Below, in pieces: positions 1 to 7,957 of a DNA stretch of 18,717 nucleotides. Source of the stretch: SZUA-22 sp039714835 (GTDB lineage Bacteria; Bacteroidota; Ignavibacteria; Ignavibacteriales; Melioribacteraceae); NCBI GenBank assembly GCA_039714835.1, contig JBDLIN010000051.1:1-18717 (forward strand). Direction: 5' to 3'. Positions within the stretch are counted from its first letter, which is position 1. Every line of letters begins with the position of its first letter. The notes under the pieces are model-generated. The model searched no databases and was not told the origin of the DNA. It worked only from the letters and a program-made list of their open reading frames with translations. Position numbers and translations under genes: made by a program.

Positions 1-467
1 AACAATTCATCTTTAGAATTCTTACCAACCTCGATAAAATGATTACCGCCGCCCAAAGATCCTATTGCTTTGGAAGCTCTTATTAAATTAACTTCTCTCT
101 TGCATCTTAGATCACTAAAATCAAATTTTGCTTGTGATTCAGAATGGACTTTATGACCATTAGGAATGTATTTGTTTATAACCTCATCTAAATCTGCTAA
201 ATCAATTTCTGTGTTTTTTAATTTGATAGTTAGCATACCACAGCCGATATCAACACCGACCAAATTTGGTGTGACCTTATCCTTTATCGTCATTGTTGTA
301 CCAATTGTACATCCTGCTCCAGCATGGCAGTCTGGCATTATTCGTATCTTAGAATCCGTATAAGCTTCAAAATTACTTAGGTTCTTAATCTGCTCTAAAG
401 CTTCATTCTCTACTGTCTGGGCAAAAACTTTAATCTCGTTTCCAGATATACTTTTCAATATTTGCAT
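1..467 (-). CDS. rtcB: RNA-splicing ligase RtcB, N-terminal part (runs off left edge)
   Basis: RtcB joins RNA 2',3'-cyclic phosphate (or 3'-phosphate) ends to 5'-OH ends using GTP and Mn2+, in RNA repair or tRNA splicing. The reverse strand from the ATG at 467 gives 155 codons with no stop before the window edge, so only about the first 40 % of a usual ~400-residue protein is present. Family motifs are clear: PDCHAG (residues 45-50), GVDIGCGM (71-78), whose Asp73 and Cys76 are metal ligands in characterised RtcBs, and GGGNHFIE (139-146), the Asn/His metal and guanylate site. The start fits the usual N-terminus of the shorter RtcB subfamily. I see no good Shine-Dalgarno. The gene is divergent from proB across a 218-bp gap, and no archease partner lies on the visible side. 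The catalytic histidine that is guanylylated would lie outside the window. Confidence 0.93.
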   Translation of the reverse strand, partial: MQILKSISGNEIKVFAQTVENEALEQIKNLSNFEAYTDSKIRIMPDCHAGAGCTIGTTMTIKDKVTPNLVGVDIGCGMLTIKLKNTEIDLADLDEVINKYIPNGHKVHSESQAKFDFSDLRCKREVNLIRASKAIGSLGGGNHFIEVGKNSKDEL

Positions 468-643
468 TTTAATTATTCACTCTATACTAACACTTTTGAT
501 ATTAAGTTAATCAACTCCATTCATAGGAAAGATACAAAACATAATTATAACCTGATATCAATAATTATTCATTAATTGTTTAAGAATGCAGAAAAACACC
601 GTATAAACTGAATAAGAATTTATGAATAGTTTTCAGTTATGAT

Positions 644-651
644 TATTTTTG
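644..651 (+). promoter_or_regulatory. Candidate Bacteroidota-type -7 element upstream of proB
   Basis: TATTTTTG fits the TAnnTTTG consensus of the Bacteroidota housekeeping promoter and lies 34 bases before the proB start. The matching -33 TTTG is not clear: the best candidate is the TTTA at 619-622, 21 bases upstream. The AT-rich background makes chance matches likely. An AAAGG ribosome-binding site follows at 674-678, 7 bases before the ATG. Confidence 0.3.
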
Positions 652-685
652 CATTTCAAAATCAGTTCTTTTTAAAGGTTACTTT

Positions 686-1819
686 ATGGATAAAATTAAA
701 ATTCAAAATTGGAATCGAGCTGTAATTAAAGTTGGCAGTTCTATAGTTGCTCCCGATGGGAAAGGCATTAGTAGTCAATACACACTTGCAATTGCCAACT
801 TTATTATTCAAAATCACAACTTAGGTCGCGAAATAATTTTAGTTTCTTCTGGGGCAGTTGCTGCTGGATTAGCAACACAACAAAATACTAAAACAAAGTA
901 CAACCGTTCAATTCCTGAAAAGCAGGCACTTGCAGCGATAGGACAATCATTACTTATGGAGAGCTGGAGTCGTTTTTTTGATTTTCCCTGCGCACAAATG
1001 CTTTTAACAATGGATGGATTGCACAATAGGGAGCGCTATGTAAATGCAAAAAACACTTTAAATGAATTATTAAATTTAAAAACCTTACCAATTATAAATG
1101 AAAATGATACTGTTGCGGTTGATGAGCTTAAAGTCGGAGACAATGATAATCTTGCGGCTCATGTTGCTGTTTTGGCAGAGGCCGATCTTCTAATTATCTG
1201 TACTGATATAGATGGTCTTTATGATGATAATCCGGCAAATAATAAAAACGCAAAATTAATCCCAGTTGTTGAAAACATTAATTCTGAAATATATTCTTTG
1301 GCTGCTGATACAAATAGTCCTATTTCTACTGGCGGGATGAAGACAAAAATTGAAGCTGCAGAAAAAGCTGCTACTGGTGGTATAGATACACTTATAGTAA
1401 ATGGTACAAATCCCAAATCATTTGATAAAATTATGAATGGGGAGTTTTATGGCACTTTCATTAAAAAAATAAAAACTCCGGTTGCTGCTAAAAAACATTG
1501 GCTTATGCACGCTATACAAAATGAAGGAAAAGTTATAATTGATGAAGGAGCAAAAAACGCAATAATTGATAAAGGCGCTTCGCTTTTAGCATCAGGTATA
1601 TCAAAAATTGAAGGATACTTTACAGTTGGGTCGGCTATATCTATAGTTTATTTAGATGGAAATAATGAACAAGTAATTGCAAAGGGAATAACACAATATA
1701 ATTCGCAAGAGCTTGAAAAAATTAAGGGTAAAAAGAGTAGTGAAATTGAAACTATTATCGGTTATTTAACTAATAAAGAAGTTATACATCGTTCCGATAT
1801 GGTTTTGATCAGTAATTAA
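686..1819 (+). CDS. proB: Glutamate 5-kinase (ProB) with PUA domain
   Basis: Catalyses the first step of proline synthesis, ATP-dependent phosphorylation of L-glutamate to gamma-glutamyl phosphate in the cytoplasm. The amino-acid-kinase domain spans about residues 10-260: VIKVGSS with Lys15, SSGAVAAG (54-61), the substrate loop INENDTVAVDE (137-147), GDNDN (151-155), the nucleotide-binding TDIDGLYDD (173-181) and GGMKTK (216-221). Residues from about 278 to 370 match a C-terminal PUA domain, giving the usual two-domain enzyme of about 370 residues. An AAAGG ribosome-binding site 7 bases upstream supports the start. proA follows 14 bases after the stop, so the two are probably one transcript and supply the labile intermediate directly to the next enzyme. 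proC, the third step, is not in the window. In other bacteria ProB is inhibited by proline; nothing in the sequence shows transcriptional control. Confidence 0.96.
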   Translation: MDKIKIQNWNRAVIKVGSSIVAPDGKGISSQYTLAIANFIIQNHNLGREIILVSSGAVAAGLATQQNTKTKYNRSIPEKQALAAIGQSLLMESWSRFFDFPCAQMLLTMDGLHNRERYVNAKNTLNELLNLKTLPIINENDTVAVDELKVGDNDNLAAHVAVLAEADLLIICTDIDGLYDDNPANNKNAKLIPVVENINSEIYSLAADTNSPISTGGMKTKIEAAEKAATGGIDTLIVNGTNPKSFDKIMNGEFYGTFIKKIKTPVAAKKHWLMHAIQNEGKVIIDEGAKNAIIDKGASLLASGISKIEGYFTVGSAISIVYLDGNNEQVIAKGITQYNSQELEKIKGKKSSEIETIIGYLTNKEVIHRSDMVLISN

Positions 1820-1833
1820 AAATTGAGGTAATA

Positions 1834-3108
1834 ATGACAAATGAAGAGAAAATAAATTTAGAATTATTAGTAAAAGAGGCAAGTAATTCCTCAATTAAAG
1901 CTGCACAACTATCCACTAATAAAAAAAACAGCCTGTTGCTAAAAATGGCTGATATGTTGGAGTTTAATAGTGCTGAGATATTATCTGCTAACTCAATAGA
2001 TTTAGAATCTGGGAAGGATAATGGTTTATCAGATTCGATGTTAGACAGATTAAAACTGACTAATGAAAGAATTACAGGAATGGCACAAGCTGTAAGAGAA
2101 ATAGCACAACTTCCCGATCCGGTTGGAGAAATAACAGAGACAAGAAATCGCCCAAATGGAATTGAAGTAAGTAAAATGCGAATTCCACTTGGAGTAATTA
2201 TGATGATTTATGAAGCACGTCCTAATGTTACATCAGATGCTGCAGCTTTATGTTTAAAGGCTGGTAATACTGCAATTCTAAGGGGTGGGAAGGAAGCGTT
2301 TCACTCAAACACTGCAATAGCAAATGTTTTACAAAAAGCATTAGCAGAGGAAGGAACAAATAAAAATATCATAACTTTAATTCCAACATCTGACCGTAAA
2401 GCAATGAATGAGTTGCTGTTAATGGATAATTATATTGATCTCGTAATTCCTCGCGGTGGTGAAGGACTTATTAGATTTGTTAATGAAAATAGTCGCATAC
2501 CAGTAATTATGCACTACAAAGGAGTTTGCCATATTTACATCGATAAGGATGCTGACCTAGAAATGGCAAAACAATTAACATGTGAAGGAAAATTGTCACG
2601 ACCTGGGGTTTGCAATGCTTTGGAAACAATGCTTATCCATAAAGATATTGCTGAACAATTTTTGAATGATACTGGTAAAGTTTTATTAGAAGAAAATGTT
2701 GAAATTAGAGGATGTGATAGAACAAAGAAAATATTGTATGAAGTTACTGATGCTATTGATGAAGATTATTACGAAGAATTCCTATCGAAAATCATTGCGT
2801 CAAAAGTTGTTGATAGTTTTGAAGAAGCATGCACTCACATTCAAAAATATAATTCTGACCACACAGAAATAATAGTTACAAATAACATCCAAACTGCACG
2901 TAGATTTCAGCATGAAATAAATTCATCAGTTGTTGGTGTAAATGCATCTTCACGTTTTTCAGATGGCGGTCAATTAGGACTAGGTGCTGAAATTGGTATT
3001 TCAACATCTAAACTTCATGCTTATGGACCAATGGGAATTGAATCTCTTACAACAGAGAAGTTTATTATTACTGGTGACGGGCAATTAAGACACGAAGAAA
3101 GATATTAG
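1834..3108 (+). CDS. proA: Gamma-glutamyl phosphate reductase (ProA)
   Basis: Reduces gamma-glutamyl phosphate with NADPH to glutamate-5-semialdehyde, the second step of proline synthesis. The 424-residue product is full length for the family and belongs to the aldehyde dehydrogenase superfamily. Visible landmarks are the cofactor-binding region IPLGVIMMIYEARPNVT (117-133), the KAGNTAILRGGKEA segment (142-155), IPRGGEGLI (205-213) and the catalytic-cysteine motif RPGVCNALE with Cys260. The segment before the cysteine reads CEGKLSRPGVC; in many ProA proteins the equivalent reads AKVQRPGVC, a small family-level variation. The start is supported by GAGG at 1825-1828, 5 bases upstream. It directly follows proB. 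The gene downstream, a TonB-dependent receptor, starts 87 bases later and need not belong to the same transcript. Confidence 0.96.
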   Translation: MTNEEKINLELLVKEASNSSIKAAQLSTNKKNSLLLKMADMLEFNSAEILSANSIDLESGKDNGLSDSMLDRLKLTNERITGMAQAVREIAQLPDPVGEITETRNRPNGIEVSKMRIPLGVIMMIYEARPNVTSDAAALCLKAGNTAILRGGKEAFHSNTAIANVLQKALAEEGTNKNIITLIPTSDRKAMNELLLMDNYIDLVIPRGGEGLIRFVNENSRIPVIMHYKGVCHIYIDKDADLEMAKQLTCEGKLSRPGVCNALETMLIHKDIAEQFLNDTGKVLLEENVEIRGCDRTKKILYEVTDAIDEDYYEEFLSKIIASKVVDSFEEACTHIQKYNSDHTEIIVTNNIQTARRFQHEINSSVVGVNASSRFSDGGQLGLGAEIGISTSKLHAYGPMGIESLTTEKFIITGDGQLRHEERY

Positions 3109-3195
3109 AAATATATAAACAATTGTTTTTACACAACTAAATTGTCGCTATAAGAACAATGAATTAACACATATGTTCTGTGTAATTTAGAAAAT

Positions 3196-5451
3196 ATGAA
3201 AAAGACAATAGTAATTATAACAGTTCTAACAATTATAGCCGAAATAAGTTTTGCTCAGAAAAATGAAATAAACGGTAGTATTTCTGGAGTAGTAGTCGAT
3301 ATTGAAACTCAACAACCATTACCTTTTGTAAATATTTGGCTTAAAGGGAAAACCATAGGAACAACAACTGATGATAATGGTAATTATGCAATTAATAATG
3401 TATCCGTTGGTAGATATACACTGGTAGTAAAAATGCTTGGCTATGAACAAGAATCTATAGCTGATATAACGGTTGTTCCTAGACGTTCAACGATAGTGAA
3501 TATCAACTTGAAACAGAGCTATATCGAGATGGAAGAGGTTGTTGTGCAACCCGATTATTTTAGCCAGAGAGATGATAAAAGCATTAATAGTATAACTTCA
3601 ATCGGTCTTGAAGAAATTAAGCGAACATCAGGAGTACCCGATTTATTCAGACGTTTACAAGCTGTTGCGGGTGTGAATAAAACTGCTGACAATTCGCCTG
3701 CTTTGATTGTTCGTGGCGGAGCTCCGGACGAAAATCTTACTATAATTGAGAATGTTGAAGTTTATAGCCCTTTCCATTTTTCATCCCTTAGCGGTGGAAT
3801 GGTTGAAGGTATCAGTATCATTCAACCAAAAATTATTAATAATGTAACATTTATAACCGGAGGCTTTAATTCCCAATACGGTGATAAGCTTTCATCGGTT
3901 ACAGAGATTCAACTACAACAACCATCATTAGACAGGATAAATACTGATATCACACTTGATGTTAGTGGTTTTGGAGCAATTGTAAGCGGTCCATTAACAA
4001 ATAAAGCATCGTGGATGATAAGCGGACGGCGTAGTATTTATGATTTATTGATGAAAATCCGAGGTAAAGACTTTAGTCCGCGAACAACTGATATTCACAC
4101 AAAATTTATCTTTCAGCCCAACAAAGAACATAAATTTACGCTTTACGGTTTATATGTTGTCGACCAGCTTGAACGAACAAAAGACGATGAAGATTTAGGC
4201 CTTGATGAACAATTAAAATACAAGAATTTAACCAAAAATATGAGCGCATTAGGCATCACTTGGACATATTTGTTTTCGAAAAACGGATACTTAAAAATAA
4301 CACCTTATTTAAATACAAATAACTGGAAAATGACAGAAGGACGAGAACAAGACAACAATGATTTGGGTCAGGAAAATGAAGAAAATTTTTTCGGCATTAA
4401 TACTTTTGTTTCATATCGCTTCAATCATAAACATCGTTTAATTGGCGGTACAGAAATAAAATACATAAACACGACTTATAATAAGTGGGCAAAAGAAGAT
4501 ACTCTGTTTACAGGTATCATTCAACCTGCTTACAATACGTTATTTGGTCCTGAAAAAGCATTAAAATCGGCAGCATATTTCCATTACTTTTATGCTCCTT
4601 TCGAATGGTTGAAATTTAATGCAGGTTTACGTTCCGATTATTTCGATTTTACTGATGAAATTGTTATAAGCCCACGATTAGGATTACAATTTATAATAAA
4701 TGAGAAACTTCAAATAAATACCTCTTATGGATTATTTGCTCAATATCCACCATTTTATAAAATATTCCTTGATACACGAAATGCTAATCTAAAAACAAAT
4801 AAATCGACTCATTATATTACCGGTTTTAAATATTTAATTAGTGAGGATTTACAGCTAAAAATAGAGGGTTTTTATAAGGATATGAATGATTTGGCTGTAG
4901 CACAAACCGATACGAGCAAACTTTATACAAGCACTGGAACAGGAAGTGCAAAAGGAATTGAATTTACAATTACTAAGAAACTAAGTAGCAATTTGTATCT
5001 CTTATTAAACTATACTTACTGTAAATCAGTTAGAAAGGATGCTGAGTATAAACAAGAATATACCTTTGATTATGATAGCCCAAATATGGCTAACCTAATG
5101 GCAACTTATAAACTTGGAGACTGGTGGGATTTTAGTTTATCATGTAGATATTCAACAGGCTTGCCTTACACACCTTACGATATTTCTACTCGGCATCAAA
5201 TTAACGGAAATTGGTATTGTGAAAAAGGAGAAAAAAATTCACAACGTTTACCTGATTATTTTCGTGTTGATGTTAGAGTTGACAGAAGATTTGTTTTTAG
5301 CAATTACAATATTACAGCTTTTGTTGAAATTTGGAATTTAACAAATAATGAAAATGTTATTAGTTATGACCATTCCGATGATTTTCTTACTAAAGAACCT
5401 GTAACACTATTTTCGCTTATGCCTATGATAGGAGTGTCAGTTGAATTTTAA
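3196..5451 (+). CDS. TonB-dependent outer-membrane receptor with carboxypeptidase-regulatory-like N-terminal domain
   Basis: An outer-membrane gated channel driven by TonB/ExbBD that imports a bulky ligand; the ligand cannot be told from sequence. Residues 1-20 are a signal peptide (two lysines, a hydrophobic core, cleavage probably after SFA). Residues about 28-115 form a carboxypeptidase-regulatory-like beta-sandwich, with TDDNGNY at 58-64 and VGRYTLVVKMLGYE at 71-84. The plug follows at about 130-240, with the typical ALIVRGGAPDEN (169-180) and GGFNSQYGDKLSSV (222-235). The rest is beta-barrel ending in aromatic Phe751. At 751 residues it is shorter than SusC-type receptors (about 1000), and no SusD partner is adjacent, so a polysaccharide-utilisation role is not supported; siderophore, metal or cobalamin uptake are possible. 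No Shine-Dalgarno precedes the ATG. I could not identify a convincing terminator after it. Confidence 0.9.
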   Translation: MKKTIVIITVLTIIAEISFAQKNEINGSISGVVVDIETQQPLPFVNIWLKGKTIGTTTDDNGNYAINNVSVGRYTLVVKMLGYEQESIADITVVPRRSTIVNINLKQSYIEMEEVVVQPDYFSQRDDKSINSITSIGLEEIKRTSGVPDLFRRLQAVAGVNKTADNSPALIVRGGAPDENLTIIENVEVYSPFHFSSLSGGMVEGISIIQPKIINNVTFITGGFNSQYGDKLSSVTEIQLQQPSLDRINTDITLDVSGFGAIVSGPLTNKASWMISGRRSIYDLLMKIRGKDFSPRTTDIHTKFIFQPNKEHKFTLYGLYVVDQLERTKDDEDLGLDEQLKYKNLTKNMSALGITWTYLFSKNGYLKITPYLNTNNWKMTEGREQDNNDLGQENEENFFGINTFVSYRFNHKHRLIGGTEIKYINTTYNKWAKEDTLFTGIIQPAYNTLFGPEKALKSAAYFHYFYAPFEWLKFNAGLRSDYFDFTDEIVISPRLGLQFIINEKLQINTSYGLFAQYPPFYKIFLDTRNANLKTNKSTHYITGFKYLISEDLQLKIEGFYKDMNDLAVAQTDTSKLYTSTGTGSAKGIEFTITKKLSSNLYLLLNYTYCKSVRKDAEYKQEYTFDYDSPNMANLMATYKLGDWWDFSLSCRYSTGLPYTPYDISTRHQINGNWYCEKGEKNSQRLPDYFRVDVRVDRRFVFSNYNITAFVEIWNLTNNENVISYDHSDDFLTKEPVTLFSLMPMIGVSVEF

Positions 5452-5476
5452 ACACTAAGAAAAACTAAACCAAACA

Positions 5477-5569
5477 ATGTTTAAAAATAATGGCCGAGTT
5501 AATGCAAGATTTGAAGTTTACAACCCAGCAAGAAAACCTGTTGTAACCAGAAAGTTTTCACTTCCGTAG
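5477..5569 (+). other. Possible 30-codon micro-ORF or gene remnant in a convergent gap
   Basis: Between the TonB receptor and the convergent PLP-enzyme gene an ATG-started frame of 30 codons ends at a TAG. It reads MFKNNGRVNARFEVYNP, then an Arg/Lys/Val-rich stretch, and ends FSLP. Codon choice looks like the neighbouring genes, but there is no ribosome-binding site and the length is within what chance allows. It may be a remnant of a larger gene or simply untranslated sequence. No function is proposed. Confidence 0.15.
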
Positions 5570-5593
5570 TCGGCTACTATTCATATACCAATC

Positions 5594-6526
5594 TTAAACA
5601 ATCTTCCTCGCTTTCTCCTTCATTGCCTCATTACCTTGCAGACCACCGGAATGAACTGCAACAATAGTTTCACCAGATTTGAAAAATCCTTTATTAATCA
5701 AATTTGATATTCCATACACCATTTTGTTTGTGTAGATATAGTCAAGCTCAAATCCATTTAGTTGTTCAAACTCTTTTGTGAATTCGACTAACTCCTTTGT
5801 TAACTTTGCAAAACCGCCGAAGTGATATTCTGTATTCAAATTCCAATTAGAATATTTCTTTCCGCTATACTCCATGATAAGATATTCAATCAACTCATAC
5901 ATAAACTCTGCACCCTTTAATGCCGGAAAGACTATCATTTTCTTATTTCCAGCTAGTCCAGCAATAATGCCCGCGGAAGTTCCTCCGCTGCCGGCAGCAG
6001 AGCAGATATAGTCGTACTCTAAATTAAAATCTTCTACAATTTCGGCACAACCTTTTAATGCAGTATTATTTGTACCTCCAAGCGGCAGAATAAAAACATC
6101 ACCAAATTTTGCTTTGATCTCATCAATAAATTCTTCCGTGTCTCGCTCTTTAAATCTAGTGCGATTGATGTAGTGCAGCTCCATTCCATCATTCACAGCA
6201 GCTTGAAGTGTGGAATTTAAAGGAAGATGCTCTTCACCTCGTATTAATCCAATCGTTTTAAATCCAAATAGTTTTCCTGCATGTGCAGCAGCATGAATGT
6301 GATTTGAATAAGCTCCTCCAAAAGTTAACAATGTATCAAATCCAAGATCATTCATTTCAACAATGTTATATTTCATCTTATACCACTTATTGCCCGAAAT
6401 AACTGGATGAACCAAGTCTATTCTTTTCATGTAAACATTTACACTATTGTCTACTCCTGGTAATCTAACTGGAATTGTTACACATTTATTTTCATCAACG
6501 TATTTCTCAAAATTATTTGTTTGCAT
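5594..6526 (-). CDS. PLP-dependent enzyme of the D-cysteine desulfhydrase / ACC deaminase family
   Basis: A fold-type II pyridoxal-phosphate enzyme. Relatives cleave D-cysteine to pyruvate, H2S and ammonia, or 1-aminocyclopropane-1-carboxylate to 2-oxobutyrate. From the ATG at 6526 the product is 310 residues. SGNKWYK (44-50) holds the Schiff-base lysine, Lys47; GGAYSNH (70-76) supplies the Ser74/Asn75 substrate pair; AAGSGGTSAG (178-187) is the phosphate-binding loop. Where ACC deaminases have a Tyr-Glu pair (YEGK-like) this protein has YTNK (265-268), and the C-terminal loop reads HSGG (292-295). Both are closer to D-cysteine desulfhydrases than to true ACC deaminases, so I favour the former; the motif comparison is from memory. 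An upstream TTG at 6559 would add 11 residues (LTICFKNRFI) that lack family character; I chose the ATG. The gene is divergent from the phosphatase/kinase operon. Confidence 0.85.
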   Translation of the reverse strand: MQTNNFEKYVDENKCVTIPVRLPGVDNSVNVYMKRIDLVHPVISGNKWYKMKYNIVEMNDLGFDTLLTFGGAYSNHIHAAAHAGKLFGFKTIGLIRGEEHLPLNSTLQAAVNDGMELHYINRTRFKERDTEEFIDEIKAKFGDVFILPLGGTNNTALKGCAEIVEDFNLEYDYICSAAGSGGTSAGIIAGLAGNKKMIVFPALKGAEFMYELIEYLIMEYSGKKYSNWNLNTEYHFGGFAKLTKELVEFTKEFEQLNGFELDYIYTNKMVYGISNLINKGFFKSGETIVAVHSGGLQGNEAMKEKARKIV

Positions 6527-6605
6527 TATGAATCGATTTTTAAAACAAATAGTTAACAAATTTGTAATTTAAAGGGCAATATATAACAATTTCCCGAAAT
6601 TAAAG

Positions 6606-7088
6606 ATGATCAATGTTCTATTTGTTTGCATGGGCAACATCTGCCGCTCACCTTCTGCCGAAGCTGTTATGAATTCAATCATTCACAAAAACAATTTGAC
6701 CGAAAAAATCAAATGTGATTCTGCAGGAACAATTTCTTATCACGCCGGAGAAACAGCAGATGAAAGAATGATCGGGCATGCATCAAAAAGAGGATATAAC
6801 CTTACCAGTATCGCAAGAAAAATTCAGCATATGGATCTTGATCATTTTGATTATATAATTACAATGGACGATGAAAACTTTCATAATGTTGAGGCATTAG
6901 ATGTTGAAGGGATATATAAAAATAAAATATCCAAGATGATGAAATACAGCAAAAAATTCAATACTGCAGAAGTGCCCGATCCCTACTATGGAGGACCTCA
7001 TGGATTTGAACATGTTCTTGATCTTTTAGAAGATGCATGCGAGGGATTACTTGAACACATTTTTAAAGAACACCCGGAAATAAAATGA
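6606..7088 (+). CDS. Low-molecular-weight phosphotyrosine phosphatase family protein
   Basis: A cytoplasmic cysteine phosphatase of 160 residues, normal for the family. The active-site loop lies at the N-terminus, VCMGNICRSPSAE, with nucleophile Cys8 and Arg14-Ser15 (CX5RS). The general-acid aspartate sits in VPDPYYGG (Asp125). Substrates in the family include phosphotyrosine proteins, but bacterial members adjacent to fructosamine-kinase homologues, such as the Thermus thermophilus enzyme, also remove the terminal phosphate from ribulosamine 5-phosphates and erythrulosamine 4-phosphates. Here the stop codon overlaps the next start by four bases (ATGA at 7085-7088), so translation of the two is coupled and the deglycation role is favoured over tyrosine signalling. 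No tyrosine kinase or capsule genes are nearby. There is no strong Shine-Dalgarno before the ATG. Confidence 0.92.
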   Translation: MINVLFVCMGNICRSPSAEAVMNSIIHKNNLTEKIKCDSAGTISYHAGETADERMIGHASKRGYNLTSIARKIQHMDLDHFDYIITMDDENFHNVEALDVEGIYKNKISKMMKYSKKFNTAEVPDPYYGGPHGFEHVLDLLEDACEGLLEHIFKEHPEIK

Positions 7089-7933
7089 GTTTAACTCCAA
7101 GAATTGAAGAGAAACTATCAGAAAAAATCATTACTAAAACTTCTGTTGGTGGCGGCTGTATAGCTAACGCTTGTATTATCACTACCGAATCTGGCAATAA
7201 ATATTTCATAAAATCATACGGAAGTAACAGTGATATTTTAAGGAATGAAGCGAACGGATTGAAGGAACTTGCAAAGGTAGATGCGGTTCGTATTCCAAAG
7301 GTGATCGTATTGGATGAAGAGTTTATAGTTCTTGAATTTATTGAACAAGGTAGAAATAAGAAAAGTTTTTCATCCGATTTTGGCAGACAATACGCGAAGA
7401 TGCATAAATTCAAAGCAGAAAAATTCGGTTTTTATGAAAATAATTTTATTGGCTCAAATCCACAAATAAACTTGCCGGAGAATGATAATTGGATCGATTT
7501 TTTTTGGCAAAATCGCTTACTCTATCAATATCAACTCGCTGAACACAATCATTTTATTGATTCTGATTTCAAAGACTCTTTCAAAAAGCTTGAGAATTCT
7601 TTTTCCTCAATTGTAAGTGGAACGGAGGAACCTCCCACTCTTTTACATGGTGATCTGTGGGGAGGAAATTTTATGGTTGATAATAATGGATCAGCCGTTT
7701 TAATTGACCCGGCTGTTTATTACGGACATCGCGAAGCTGATCTTGCTATGACAAAATTGTTCGGTGGATTTGATTCAGATTTTTACAAAGCATATCAAGA
7801 GGAATTTCCCTTAATTGAAGACTGGGAATACCGGATTGATCTTTATATGCTTTACCATGTATTAAATCATTTAAACTTATTTGGCACTGGGTATTATTCG
7901 CAGGCTATTTCGATTATTAAGAAGTATATTTAG
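7085..7933 (+). CDS. Fructosamine/ribulosamine kinase family protein (deglycation kinase)
   Basis: Phosphorylates the sugar C3 hydroxyl of ketoamine adducts on lysines so that the adduct becomes unstable and falls off; most characterised bacterial members prefer ribulosamines and erythrulosamines to fructosamines. The 282-residue product has the aminoglycoside-phosphotransferase-like fold: VGGGCIANA (21-29) as glycine-rich loop, FIKSY with Lys43 as ATP lysine, the catalytic loop LLHGDLWGGN (186-195) with Asp190 and Asn195, the metal aspartate in LIDPAVYYGHREADLAM (206-222) and a C-terminal YHVLNHLNL helix typical of the family. Length matches the usual 280-300. The start overlaps the phosphatase stop by four bases. 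A short Omp85-barrel gene follows after 24 bases. An aminoglycoside kinase is unlikely given the FN3K-specific GDLWGGN and GHREADLAM motifs. Confidence 0.92.
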   Translation: MSLTPRIEEKLSEKIITKTSVGGGCIANACIITTESGNKYFIKSYGSNSDILRNEANGLKELAKVDAVRIPKVIVLDEEFIVLEFIEQGRNKKSFSSDFGRQYAKMHKFKAEKFGFYENNFIGSNPQINLPENDNWIDFFWQNRLLYQYQLAEHNHFIDSDFKDSFKKLENSFSSIVSGTEEPPTLLHGDLWGGNFMVDNNGSAVLIDPAVYYGHREADLAMTKLFGGFDSDFYKAYQEEFPLIEDWEYRIDLYMLYHVLNHLNLFGTGYYSQAISIIKKYI

Positions 7934-7949
7934 CATACTCATTTTCATT

Positions 7950-7953
7950 GGAG
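7950..7953 (+). promoter_or_regulatory. Ribosome-binding site for the Omp85-barrel gene
   Basis: GGAG four bases before the ATG at 7958. It also sits just before another ATG (7954), but that frame stops after a few codons, so the site serves 7958. It indicates translation from the same transcript as the upstream kinase gene. Confidence 0.6.
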
Positions 7954-7957
7954 ATGA

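Noticed and set aside
166..363. Plus-strand open frame of 65 codons
   Set aside because: It lies wholly inside the rtcB reading frame on the opposite strand, whose motifs are unmistakable.
6527..6559. TTG start at 6559 for the PLP enzyme
   Set aside because: It adds 11 residues without family character; the in-frame ATG at 6526 gives the normal N-terminus and a normal length.
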